Shown: piece by piece, positions 56,376-64,000 of the stretch | Layout of the letters: every line of letters starts with the position of its first letter | How positions within the stretch are numbered: position 1 is the stretch's first letter | DNA from: Methylicorpusculum oleiharenae | GTDB lineage: Bacteria > Pseudomonadota > Gammaproteobacteria > Methylococcales > Methylomonadaceae | Assembly: GCF_009828925.2 (NCBI RefSeq) | Contig: NZ_WUTY02000001.1 | Span: 4,556,492-4,620,491, forward strand | Length of the DNA: 64,000 bases | Reading direction: 5' to 3' | Position numbers and translations under genes: made by a program | Notes under the pieces: generated by a model | What the model was told of the DNA's origin: nothing | Seen by the model: only the letters and a program-made list of their open reading frames with translations | The model's database searches: none

Positions 56376-56777
56376 TTATCAGACGTCAGTTGTCAGTAAA
56401 AGAGAAATTGAATGAAATTTGAGGATTTAGTAGTTTGGAGACGATCAGCGCGGCTTTCGGCAGAATTGTACAAATCATTTACTGATTGCAAGGATTTTGG
56501 TTTTAGGGATCAGATTACGCGGTCTGGCTTATCTATTCCTAGCAATATTGCTGAGGGATCAGAAAGAAATTCAAAAAAGGATTTCATCCGGTTTTTGCAC
56601 TATGCAAAAGGTTCATGTGGTGAGCTTAAAACTCAAATTTATATCGGAATCGACATCGAATACATCGAACCCATTCAAGGAAAATCTTGGCTGAATGAAA
56701 CCCGCGAACTGTCTGCTATGTTGGTTGGATTAATCAGTTCGATAGAAAAACAACTGATAACTGAAGGCTGATTACTG
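56376..56777 (+). mobile_element. Four-helix-bundle-protein element with terminal inverted repeats
   Basis: A 402-bp unit between pglZ and brxL. The left end (56376-56398) and the right end (56752-56774, reverse complement) match at 18 of 23 positions, with repeats of the TCAGTTATCAGT type. The only gene inside encodes a four-helix-bundle protein. The unit fills the junction completely: pglZ stops at 56374 and brxL starts at 56778. The brxL ribosome binding site candidate (GAAGG, 56764-56768) lies inside the element's right end. Confidence 0.7.
56412..56771 (+). CDS. Four-helix-bundle protein (23S rRNA intervening-sequence/Avd-like family)
   Basis: A 119-residue helical protein. MKFEDLVVWRRSARLSAELYK, FRDQITRSGLSIPSNIAEGSE and FIRFLHYAKGSCGELKTQI are hallmarks of the small family first found in 23S rRNA intervening sequences and related to Avd of diversity-generating retroelements. 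These proteins form four-helix bundles that bind nucleic acid; no catalytic activity is known. The gene's last codons lie within the right terminal repeat. No reverse transcriptase or variable repeat is nearby. Confidence 0.88.
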   Translation: MKFEDLVVWRRSARLSAELYKSFTDCKDFGFRDQITRSGLSIPSNIAEGSERNSKKDFIRFLHYAKGSCGELKTQIYIGIDIEYIEPIQGKSWLNETRELSAMLVGLISSIEKQLITEG

Positions 56778-58877
56778 ATGACTCCCCTAGATAAGAAAAT
56801 CAATACCCATTTCCCAGGACTTGTCGTTCGAAAAGATCTCGTCAAGACCGTTAAGGGGAATGCGATCGTTCCCTCTTACGTGTTGGAATATTTGCTCGGC
56901 CAGTATTGCGCGACCAGTGACGAGGCGACGATTCAGACGGGCATCGAGACGGTCAAGGAGATCCTTCGCAAGCATTATGTCCATCGCAATGAAGCGGGCC
57001 TAGTGCGATCGACCATTAAGGAGAAAGGTCGCTACAAAGTGATCGATAAAGTCTGTGTTGACTTAAACGACAAGGCAAACGTTTACGAAGCAACCTTTGA
57101 AAACTTGGGCTTAAAAAAGGTCTTGATCGATTCAGGAACCATAAAGAAGCATCCTAAATTGTTAGTCGGTGGTGTTTGGTGCATTTGCGACCTTGAATAT
57201 GATTTTACGGAAGATCAAAACGCATCGCCGTGGATATTGTCATCGTTAAAGCCCATTCAGCTTTCCCATTTCGACTATGAAAGCTATATCGAAGCGAGAA
57301 AACAGTTTACGACAGAAGAATGGATTGATGTTCTGCTCCAGAGCATTGGTTTAAATCCGGAAGTCTTTGGTCGCAGAAGTAAGCTAATCCAGCTTGTCCG
57401 CTTAATCCCATTTTGCGAACGAAATTACAACTTATTGGAACTGGGTCCCAAAGGGACGGGTAAGTCTCATATTTATTCAGAGTTTTCGCCTCATGCCACC
57501 TTAGTTTCTGGTGGCGAGGCAACACTGGCAAAACTGTTTATCAATAATACGACCGGCAAAATCGGATTGGTCGGTTATTGGGATGTTGTTGCCATGGATG
57601 AGTTTGCCGGAAGCAACAAAAAGCCGGACATTAAGCTGATCGATACGCTGAAAAATTATATGGCTAATAAGTCATTTAATCGGGGTACGGGGCCGCAAGG
57701 CGCCGAAGCATCCATGGTCTATATCGGCAACACTTCGCATAACGTTGCCTTCATGCTGAAGCACGAAAACCTTTTCATGGATTTGCCGGAGACTTACCGA
57801 AATTCTGATGGTCAGGCCATTCTGGACCGGATGCACTGGTTTCTTCCCGGCTGGGAAATGGAAAATTTGCGTAGCGAGATGTTTTCGGATGGTTATGGTT
57901 TCGTCGTGGATTATCTCGCCGAAGTTTTACGCTCTCTACGTAATCACGATTATGCAGATCGCTACGCAGAGCATTTCTCACTTTCGTCTGATATTTCGAC
58001 ACGTGACCGGGACGGTATCAATAAAACGTTTTCCGGCCTGATGAAAATCTTGTTTCCACATGGAGGAGCTTCCACAGACGAAATTGAAGAACTGCTGAAA
58101 TTTGCAATTGAAGGTCGAAAACGCGTCAAGGACCAATTGATGCGGATCGATCAGACCTATGCCAAGGTCAATTTTGCCTATCTGAATTCCTCGCAGCATT
58201 TGTATCAAGTCACGACACTGGAAGAACAAGAATACCCGCATTATTATCATCGTTCTGTTGGTGACGGCAGTGACGAGGAGGAATTGATTCAATCAGAAAT
58301 TCCCACGTCACCGGTTGAATACCCTTCGATATCGCCTCGGGATATTCCCGAGCCAGTCTTGAAAGAAAAACACCTAACATTTCAGGAAAACCAGAAAGGG
58401 ATTTCATTTGATTTTTTGTTTGGGCCCTATCTGGCGGGCGCTAACAAAATCACTATCACTGATCCTTATATACGGTTGTTTTATCAGCTTCGTAATTTTA
58501 TGGAGTTTCTTGAAACAATCGTCAGGCATAAATCTGACGATGCTGAAGTTGAAGTTCATTTGATTACGACTGAGGATGACTTTAAGGGCGAGCAGCAGCG
58601 GGAAAGTCTGGATAAAATCGCCGAATCTTGTAGCGCGGTCGGCATCCATTTCACATGGGCATTTGACGAAACCGGGACGATTCATGCCCGACACATTTTG
58701 ACCGATCACGGTTGGAAAATTTCGTTAGACCGTGGTTTGGATATTTTTCAGAACTACGAAACGAAGGAAGCGTTTACCTTTACCAATCGCATGCAGCAAT
58801 ATCGGGCTTGTAAGGCGTTTGAGGTGACGTTTATTAGGTGCGAAGAAACAAGACCAGTGAGAGAGTCACATGGGTAA
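56778..58877 (+). CDS. brxL: BrxL, BREX AAA+ protein (Lon-like annotation)
   Basis: A 699-residue AAA+ protein. Walker A is GPKGTGKSH at 223-231 and a Walker B-like VVAMDEFAGSN follows near 268. The N-terminal domain (HFPGLVVRKDLVKTVKGN) is typical of BrxL. BrxL assembles into rings on DNA and is needed for phage exclusion. The last 150 residues (KITITDPYIRLFYQLRNFMEFL, GWKISLDRGLDIFQ) resemble an MIT_C/PLD-like module instead of a Lon protease domain. It is the last BREX gene here. Its start directly abuts the mobile element. Confidence 0.9.
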   Translation: MTPLDKKINTHFPGLVVRKDLVKTVKGNAIVPSYVLEYLLGQYCATSDEATIQTGIETVKEILRKHYVHRNEAGLVRSTIKEKGRYKVIDKVCVDLNDKANVYEATFENLGLKKVLIDSGTIKKHPKLLVGGVWCICDLEYDFTEDQNASPWILSSLKPIQLSHFDYESYIEARKQFTTEEWIDVLLQSIGLNPEVFGRRSKLIQLVRLIPFCERNYNLLELGPKGTGKSHIYSEFSPHATLVSGGEATLAKLFINNTTGKIGLVGYWDVVAMDEFAGSNKKPDIKLIDTLKNYMANKSFNRGTGPQGAEASMVYIGNTSHNVAFMLKHENLFMDLPETYRNSDGQAILDRMHWFLPGWEMENLRSEMFSDGYGFVVDYLAEVLRSLRNHDYADRYAEHFSLSSDISTRDRDGINKTFSGLMKILFPHGGASTDEIEELLKFAIEGRKRVKDQLMRIDQTYAKVNFAYLNSSQHLYQVTTLEEQEYPHYYHRSVGDGSDEEELIQSEIPTSPVEYPSISPRDIPEPVLKEKHLTFQENQKGISFDFLFGPYLAGANKITITDPYIRLFYQLRNFMEFLETIVRHKSDDAEVEVHLITTEDDFKGEQQRESLDKIAESCSAVGIHFTWAFDETGTIHARHILTDHGWKISLDRGLDIFQNYETKEAFTFTNRMQQYRACKAFEVTFIRCEETRPVRESHG

Positions 58878-59011
58878 GGTTTCAGCGTCGCTTTCAAAGT
58901 GGTTTGAAGTGAGTGACATTGCCTTTTCTGATGTTATTGATCGTTGGCGAAAGTAGTGTGGAGAATACATATCATGATGGTTAGATACGCACAACAAAAA
59001 GGAAAGGATCA

Positions 59012-60268
59012 GTGAAATTCATCCATGCGGCAGACATACACTTGGATAGTCCGTTAACCGGATTAAGTGCATACGCTGATGCCCCGGTGGAGATGCTCCG
59101 CACGGCGACTCGCGATGCGTTTACCAACCTGGTGACTGAAGCGATTGAGCAAGCGGTTGACTTCATGGTGATTGCCGGCGACCTCTACGATGGTACCTGG
59201 AAGGATCACAACACCGGCATTTATTTCTGTAGAGAAATGGGCCGTCTTAAAAAAGCGGGCATTCCGGTTTATCTGCTGTTCGGCAACCACGATGCCGAAA
59301 GTGAAATGACCAAGAAACTGCAATTGCCTGACAATGTCTTTGCCTTCGACACCCGAAGACCCAATACTTTTCATCTGGCAGACCTAAAGGTTGCCCTGCA
59401 TGGCCGCAGCTTTAAGGAAAAAGAGACCCTGGAGAATCTAGTGACTGGCTATCCGGCTCCACTGCCAGGCATGTTCAATATTGGCGTGCTGCATACCGCG
59501 CTTGAGGGCAATGCAGCGCATGCATCTTATGCCCCGTGCAGTTTGAATGAACTTCATGCCAAGGGCTACCATTACTGGGCATTGGGCCATGTTCACGAGC
59601 ATCAAATATGGGAAGGTGCCTCGACAGTGGTTTTTCCTGGCAACCTCCAAGGTCGTCATATCCGGGAGACCGGACCGCGTGGAGCGGTTATTGTCACTGC
59701 AGATGAGCACGGCATTCATGATATTCAGCGCCTTTTCGTCGATGTTCTGCGCTGGGTCAGTCTTGAAGTTGATGCTACCGAGTGCAAAACGCTATCGGAA
59801 GTCGTGACCCACATTGGCAAAGCGCTCGACGAACGGGTAGAAAGCAGCTCGTCGACCATTCCCCTAGCGGTTAGAGTCACCGTCACCGGTAAAACGGCTG
59901 CGCACGGTGATCTTTTCGGACTGGAACCGCAACTTCGCGCCGAAGTCTTGGCTTTGGCAGTCACCCTGGGGACGGAGCGACTTTGGATTGAAAAGGTCAA
60001 GGTGGCGACTGCTTCGGCAGATGACGGTGAGGCGCTGCGAGCACGAGCCGATGCCTTATCCGATTTGCAGGATCTACTTCAGGCGGCTGAATCAGACGCT
60101 GATTTCCTTAAGAGCCTGCAAGACGATCTTTTAGGGCTCGTCAATAAAGCTCCCTTAGAGTTGCAAACCTCAGTCCCTTATTTTAAAGCCATCCGTTCAG
60201 GCGAGTTAGTGGACTTGGTTCGCGAAGTCCGTCCGGGACTGCTGTCTCATTTAGCCAAGGTAGAGTGA
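59012..60268 (+). CDS. YhaO-like Mre11/SbcD-type nuclease
   Basis: A 418-residue calcineurin-like phosphoesterase. Metal-binding motifs in order are AADIHLDSPL, VIAGDLYDGTW, LLFGNHDAESE, ..GVLHTALEG and ALGHVHEHQIW. The C-terminal third is helical and probably binds the Rad50-like partner. Proteins of this YhaO type pair with YhaN-like ATPases as bacterial relatives of Mre11-Rad50 (SbcCD) acting on DNA ends. It lies 134 bp after brxL and 7 bp before its partner. Confidence 0.88.
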   Translation: MKFIHAADIHLDSPLTGLSAYADAPVEMLRTATRDAFTNLVTEAIEQAVDFMVIAGDLYDGTWKDHNTGIYFCREMGRLKKAGIPVYLLFGNHDAESEMTKKLQLPDNVFAFDTRRPNTFHLADLKVALHGRSFKEKETLENLVTGYPAPLPGMFNIGVLHTALEGNAAHASYAPCSLNELHAKGYHYWALGHVHEHQIWEGASTVVFPGNLQGRHIRETGPRGAVIVTADEHGIHDIQRLFVDVLRWVSLEVDATECKTLSEVVTHIGKALDERVESSSSTIPLAVRVTVTGKTAAHGDLFGLEPQLRAEVLALAVTLGTERLWIEKVKVATASADDGEALRARADALSDLQDLLQAAESDADFLKSLQDDLLGLVNKAPLELQTSVPYFKAIRSGELVDLVREVRPGLLSHLAKVE

Positions 60269-60275
60269 ACTGACG

Positions 60276-63200
60276 ATGCGATTCAACCGCTTGGACTTAA
60301 TCAAATACGGCAAATTCTCTGACCGCTCGGTTATGTTTCCAGTAGCCAAACAGGACTTTCATCTAATTGTCGGGCCTAATGAGGCCGGCAAGTCGACATT
60401 GCGGTCCGCCATTGTTGATTTGTTGTTCGGCATCCCGCCGCGTTCTCAGCTCAGTTTTTTACATCCGCTTAATGAACTACGTTTGGGTGCCTCCATCAGC
60501 AATGCCTCAGGTTCGTTAGACTTTCACCGGGCAAAGGCTCTAAAACAAACCCTACGTTCACCACAGGATGTCGTCTTGCCCGATACTGCGCTGACACCGT
60601 TCTTAGATGGTGCGGATAGACATTTCTATGATCAAATGTTTGGTCTTGACCATACGCGCTTGGTGTCCGGAGGCAATAGCATCCTCAATGCCGAGAACGA
60701 CGTCGGCCAGATCCTGTTTCAGTCGGCGGCGGGTGTTGCCAGTCTCGGTAAAATTCGTGATGCGCTGATCGCCGAGGCGGATAAGCTTTGGGCACCCCGA
60801 AAAGCCAATAACCGAGAGTATTACATCGCCGCAGATCAGCTCGACAAGGCGACCACCGCGTTAAAGGAAGCCACTGTCCGCACCAAAGTCTGGGTAGACG
60901 CCAATAGTAAGGTCGAATCTCTGCAAGAAGCGCTCAGTCATGAGCGCGAACGACATCAGCAACTCCAAAGCCAGCGTAATCGGCTTGAGCGCATTCGAAG
61001 GCTCGCCCCGTTTTTGATGACCCTGAGGGATAACGAACATAAACTCGCTGAACTGGGTGAAGTGATAGAACTGCCTGTCGACGCCGCTGCTACGCTCGCA
61101 ACTGCAGAACGCGAGCTGGCTATCGCCCTTGAACGCCTAGAACTGCGCAATGATGAGGTTGAAAAAATCACTGAAGCGTTATCCAACATCGATGTGGACG
61201 AAGTCGTACTTGAACTGGCTGCCGACATCAGCAAACTCGATAACCTTCGCCTTCAATACAGCGCCTATGAGCGCGATATCGCCAATCGAAAAAATGAAAT
61301 AGCCGTGCTTTGGCAAGCGGTGGGTCAAGCCTGCAACCAGTTGAGTTGGGCCAAAGACTCTGAGAGTGCAATTGCCCAACGTCTACCAACACTGCTGGTC
61401 CGGCGCGAACTCAGGCAACTGGTCCGCGACCGCGGCGGCATTATTCAAACCCTACGGGCAGCAGAACAGGCAGAAAAAACCAAGTGTTCTGAAATCGAAA
61501 CACTATCAAAGCAGTTGGCTGAGTTGCAGATGGGCGAGGTCAAACCCGCGCTACGTGCAGCATTAGCCAACACCAAATCATTCGGTGACACCGAATTAGC
61601 CCTCCAAATGCGCCAAGCTACGCTGACCAAGACGAAGTCAGCGTTGGACAATCTATTGTTGGAGTTGGGGCAATGGCAAAAGCCTTTGCCTGAGTTAATC
61701 GCATTGCAGCCGCCTAGCCAAGAAAAAGTAAACCGATTGATCCAAGAGCGGCAATCCCTAATTGCTGACCGGAAAGCTGAATTATTAAGGCTAAAAAATC
61801 AAACAGCTGAGGTTGCCAGAATTGAACTACAAATTGCCCAGTTTAAAGCGCTCCATCATCCTATGACACTAGCGGCGGTGATTGAAGCGCGGACTGAACG
61901 AGATACGTCTTGGGAAGCGATAAAAACCGGTGAAATTGATCTGCAGCGAGAGGGACACACGTTTGAAGAGAAGATGACCCATGCCGACCAAGTTGCCGAT
62001 AAGCGACTCGACGATGTCGAAGAAGCAACCGAACTCCAAAGCTTGAATCAGCTGCTTGAACGGGAGCAGCAGAGCCTATCGATGATTGAACACCAATGTG
62101 CACAATGGGAAGCAAAGCTTCACGTGTTCGATGACCGATGGGGGCAGGAAGCACTGTCAATGGGTTTAAACGGCATGCCCTTAGAAGACATGGGGGCCTG
62201 GATTATTAGACGGGAAAAGGCGCTGTCTGCTGGTATTGCATATCAAGATGCACAGGATGAATTTGATTCATTTAGCCGTTTAGTTGCACAGTCCCGACTC
62301 AATCTCGTCAAGGCGTTACAAGAAACGCGGCTTCCTGTGGTCGAGACGGATAGCTTGTCTGTCCTGTGCATTCAGGCCGAAGACTATATCCACGCCACCG
62401 ACAGCGCCAAAATTCGGCACGAAACTTTATCGGCTCAATTGCTTACCGCGCAGTCACTGGCGACGACGTTAAGGCAAGCCACTGAGAATGCGAAAGCTGA
62501 GGAAAGCCGCTGGTCTAAAGCTTGGTCAACAACTCTGGCTAAAACGGGGTTGCCTCCTGACAGCGATATTGGCACGACTGAAGGTGCTCTTGAGCTCATC
62601 GAGCAAATAGCTGAAAAGTTAGAAAAGATGCGGCAGATTCAAGTCGAGCGCATCGACACCATGAATGCTGACCTAAAGGAGTTTTCTATTGAAGGGAATC
62701 GACTCGCGCAAATCATTGCCGCTGAGCTCAAAGATCAGCCAGCCGAGCAAATTGCTCAAACGTTAGCCAATCGTTTAGATCGAGCCCGCGAGTCTTTTAC
62801 TGAAAGCAGTCGGCTTAAAGAAGCCCTGCGAATTGCAAACAGTCAGGTCTTGGAAGCCAAGGAATCAAGTCAAACCGCAATGGCGAGTTTGAAGCCGCTC
62901 ATGGAAAAAGCGGGGGTCGACACCACGGCTTTGTTGAATGAAGCAATTGGCCGATCTGACGAGCAACGCCGCCTAAATGCCGCGCTGGCAGAGGCTAAGG
63001 CAGCTCTTCTCAGTGGGGGGGATGGTCTTATACGGGAACAACTCGAGGCTGAGATTGATGCAGCCAACCTGGTTCAGCTTGCCGCTGAACTCACACGCAT
63101 CAACGATGAAATTGCTGATGCAGTGCAGCAGCAAACAACTCTTTCGGCTGACCGTGCAAATGCCTTGGGGGTTCTGTCCGAAATCGGTGGATCAGACGCG

Positions 63201-63734
63201 GCAACACAGGCGGAGGCCCAACGCCAAGAAGCGCTTGCGCAAATGTCGGATGTTGCAGAACGCTATGTAAAAGTTTTCACCGCCGGCCGCTTGCTCCGTT
63301 GGTCTATAGACCGCTATCGAGAAGAAAAGCAGGGACCCCTGTTGCAACGAGCGGGTGCTATCTTTTCGACATTAACGTCCGGATCATTTACCAAGCTGAT
63401 TCTTGATTTTGAGCGGGAGCCCATGGTCCTAGAGGGGCTTCGCTCCGATGGCACGCTGGTTGGTATTTCTGGCATGAGTGACGGCACACGAGATCAGCTT
63501 TACTTGGCACTTCGACTAGCGGCCCTGGAAATGCACTTGGAGCAGGCCATGCCATTGCCCTTCATCGCAGACGATCTATTTATCAACTACGATGATGTCC
63601 GATCAAAAGCGGGGTTTGAAGCACTTAAGGCATTATCCGAACAAACCCAAGTTATTTTTCTTAGTCACCATGACCACTTGATCCCAACAGTTCATGAGGT
63701 TTTTGGTAAACAAGTGAACGTTGTACTCTTGTGA
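60276..63734 (+). CDS. YhaN-like Rad50/SbcC-type ATPase
   Basis: A 1152-residue SMC-like ATPase. The N-terminal half-site has FHLIVGPNEAGKST (33-41) and a hydrophobic strand. The C-terminal half-site has SGMSDGTRDQLYLALRLAAL (signature) and FIADDLFINYDD (Walker B). Between them are about 850 residues of long coiled coil. A Cys-x-x-Cys zinc hook is not evident. It overlaps neither neighbour but is clearly co-transcribed with the YhaO-like nuclease gene. Confidence 0.9.
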   Translation: MRFNRLDLIKYGKFSDRSVMFPVAKQDFHLIVGPNEAGKSTLRSAIVDLLFGIPPRSQLSFLHPLNELRLGASISNASGSLDFHRAKALKQTLRSPQDVVLPDTALTPFLDGADRHFYDQMFGLDHTRLVSGGNSILNAENDVGQILFQSAAGVASLGKIRDALIAEADKLWAPRKANNREYYIAADQLDKATTALKEATVRTKVWVDANSKVESLQEALSHERERHQQLQSQRNRLERIRRLAPFLMTLRDNEHKLAELGEVIELPVDAAATLATAERELAIALERLELRNDEVEKITEALSNIDVDEVVLELAADISKLDNLRLQYSAYERDIANRKNEIAVLWQAVGQACNQLSWAKDSESAIAQRLPTLLVRRELRQLVRDRGGIIQTLRAAEQAEKTKCSEIETLSKQLAELQMGEVKPALRAALANTKSFGDTELALQMRQATLTKTKSALDNLLLELGQWQKPLPELIALQPPSQEKVNRLIQERQSLIADRKAELLRLKNQTAEVARIELQIAQFKALHHPMTLAAVIEARTERDTSWEAIKTGEIDLQREGHTFEEKMTHADQVADKRLDDVEEATELQSLNQLLEREQQSLSMIEHQCAQWEAKLHVFDDRWGQEALSMGLNGMPLEDMGAWIIRREKALSAGIAYQDAQDEFDSFSRLVAQSRLNLVKALQETRLPVVETDSLSVLCIQAEDYIHATDSAKIRHETLSAQLLTAQSLATTLRQATENAKAEESRWSKAWSTTLAKTGLPPDSDIGTTEGALELIEQIAEKLEKMRQIQVERIDTMNADLKEFSIEGNRLAQIIAAELKDQPAEQIAQTLANRLDRARESFTESSRLKEALRIANSQVLEAKESSQTAMASLKPLMEKAGVDTTALLNEAIGRSDEQRRLNAALAEAKAALLSGGDGLIREQLEAEIDAANLVQLAAELTRINDEIADAVQQQTTLSADRANALGVLSEIGGSDAATQAEAQRQEALAQMSDVAERYVKVFTAGRLLRWSIDRYREEKQGPLLQRAGAIFSTLTSGSFTKLILDFEREPMVLEGLRSDGTLVGISGMSDGTRDQLYLALRLAALEMHLEQAMPLPFIADDLFINYDDVRSKAGFEALKALSEQTQVIFLSHHDHLIPTVHEVFGKQVNVVLL

Positions 63735-63850
63735 TTCATCCCTCATATGGATAAATATCAACAATCTCCTCTTTGGAAACAGGCATTCCTTAAACAGGAT
63801 GACGGCTTAGACGCCAACGAAATAAGCTAATTAACAAGAACGATTCAGGG

Positions 63851-64000
63851 ATGATAAGAAAACTTAGCCGCCCGCCGAAAGCGTGTTGTACCTTGCCAAT
63901 GTATATGGGATTTTTGATGAGCGAACCGAAATCAAGCACCTGCACCCGTCTTGCCGAGGTGATGAACATTTCTCACGACAGTGTGAATCGTTTTCTGTTG
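63851..64000 (+). mobile_element. Transposase gene start (runs off the window)
   Basis: Fifty codons from ATG 63851 read MIRKLSRPPKACCTLPMYMG, then FLMSEPKSSTCTRLAEVMNIS and HDSVNRFLL. This N-terminus is that of IS4/IS701-type transposases, which start with a helix-turn-helix. The rest is outside the window. A 27-codon frame (63747-63830, MDKYQQSPLWKQAF...) ends just upstream and may be a gene start cut off by this insertion. Confidence 0.65.

Noticed and set aside
56412-56771. Diversity-generating retroelement
   Set aside because: The protein is Avd-like, but no reverse transcriptase, template repeat or variable repeat is nearby.
58870-58956. 28-residue ORF after brxL
   Set aside because: It overlaps the brxL end in another frame, has no clear ribosome binding site and no similarity that I recognise; chance is likely.

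Overview
The window looks like chromosome from a gammaproteobacterial (type I, Methylococcales-like) methanotroph. The main evidence is a calcium-type methanol dehydrogenase cluster at the left edge: mxaF, mxaJ, mxaG, mxaI, mxaR, an unnamed membrane gene, mxaS and the start of mxaA, all on the minus strand. A LuxR-type regulator (mxaB-like) and mxaD diverge from it. The MxaF motif WDYAGVN carries Ala two residues after the catalytic Asp, which marks MxaF rather than lanthanide-dependent XoxF. Species cannot be fixed from the sequence alone.

Layout. (1) 1-9.1 kb: methanol oxidation. MxaFI is the periplasmic enzyme, MxaG its cytochrome cL acceptor, and MxaJ/R/S/A/D are maturation or accessory factors. 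An intrinsic terminator lies just upstream of mxaR, and a long palindromic repeat lies between mxaR and the unnamed membrane gene. (2) 9.4-25.9 kb: a minus-strand surface-polysaccharide cluster with UDP-galactopyranose mutase, five glycosyltransferase-type genes, a methyltransferase, a three-gene nucleotidyltransferase/HAD/CDP-glycerol-type transferase cassette, and a Wzt/Wzm ABC exporter. The exporter genes are separated by about 3.4 kb of toxin-antitoxin genes, broken genes, a pseG remnant and a duplicated 5' piece of wzt. (3) 26.2-42 kb: ordinary chromosomal genes (bioA, a P-type cation ATPase, uvrA, a rhomboid protease, a DUF2232-like protein, a DEAD-box helicase, two small enzymes, a REP-associated transposase with its two REPs, a YbiT-like ABC-F protein and a DUF45 peptidase). 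(4) 42-43.1 kb: a graveyard of a higBA-type toxin-antitoxin and a transposase tail. (5) 43.2-58.9 kb: a complete type 1 BREX phage-defence operon (HTH gene, brxA, brxB, brxC, pglX, pglZ, brxL). It carries an AIPR-family gene between brxC and pglX, a truncated DUF1016 gene between pglX and pglZ, and a small four-helix-bundle-protein element between pglZ and brxL. (6) 59-63.7 kb: a YhaO/YhaN-like (Mre11/Rad50-like) nuclease-ATPase pair, then the start of a transposase at the right edge.

The most unusual signal is in the BREX operon. The four-helix-bundle gene sits in a 0.4 kb unit with imperfect terminal inverted repeats that exactly fills the pglZ-brxL junction. A 67-bp sequence with matching ends lies in frame inside pglX, like a miniature non-autonomous copy. 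pglX also has a sharply AT-rich central segment where target recognition is expected, suggesting domain exchange. All function calls come from reading protein motifs; no database search was run.
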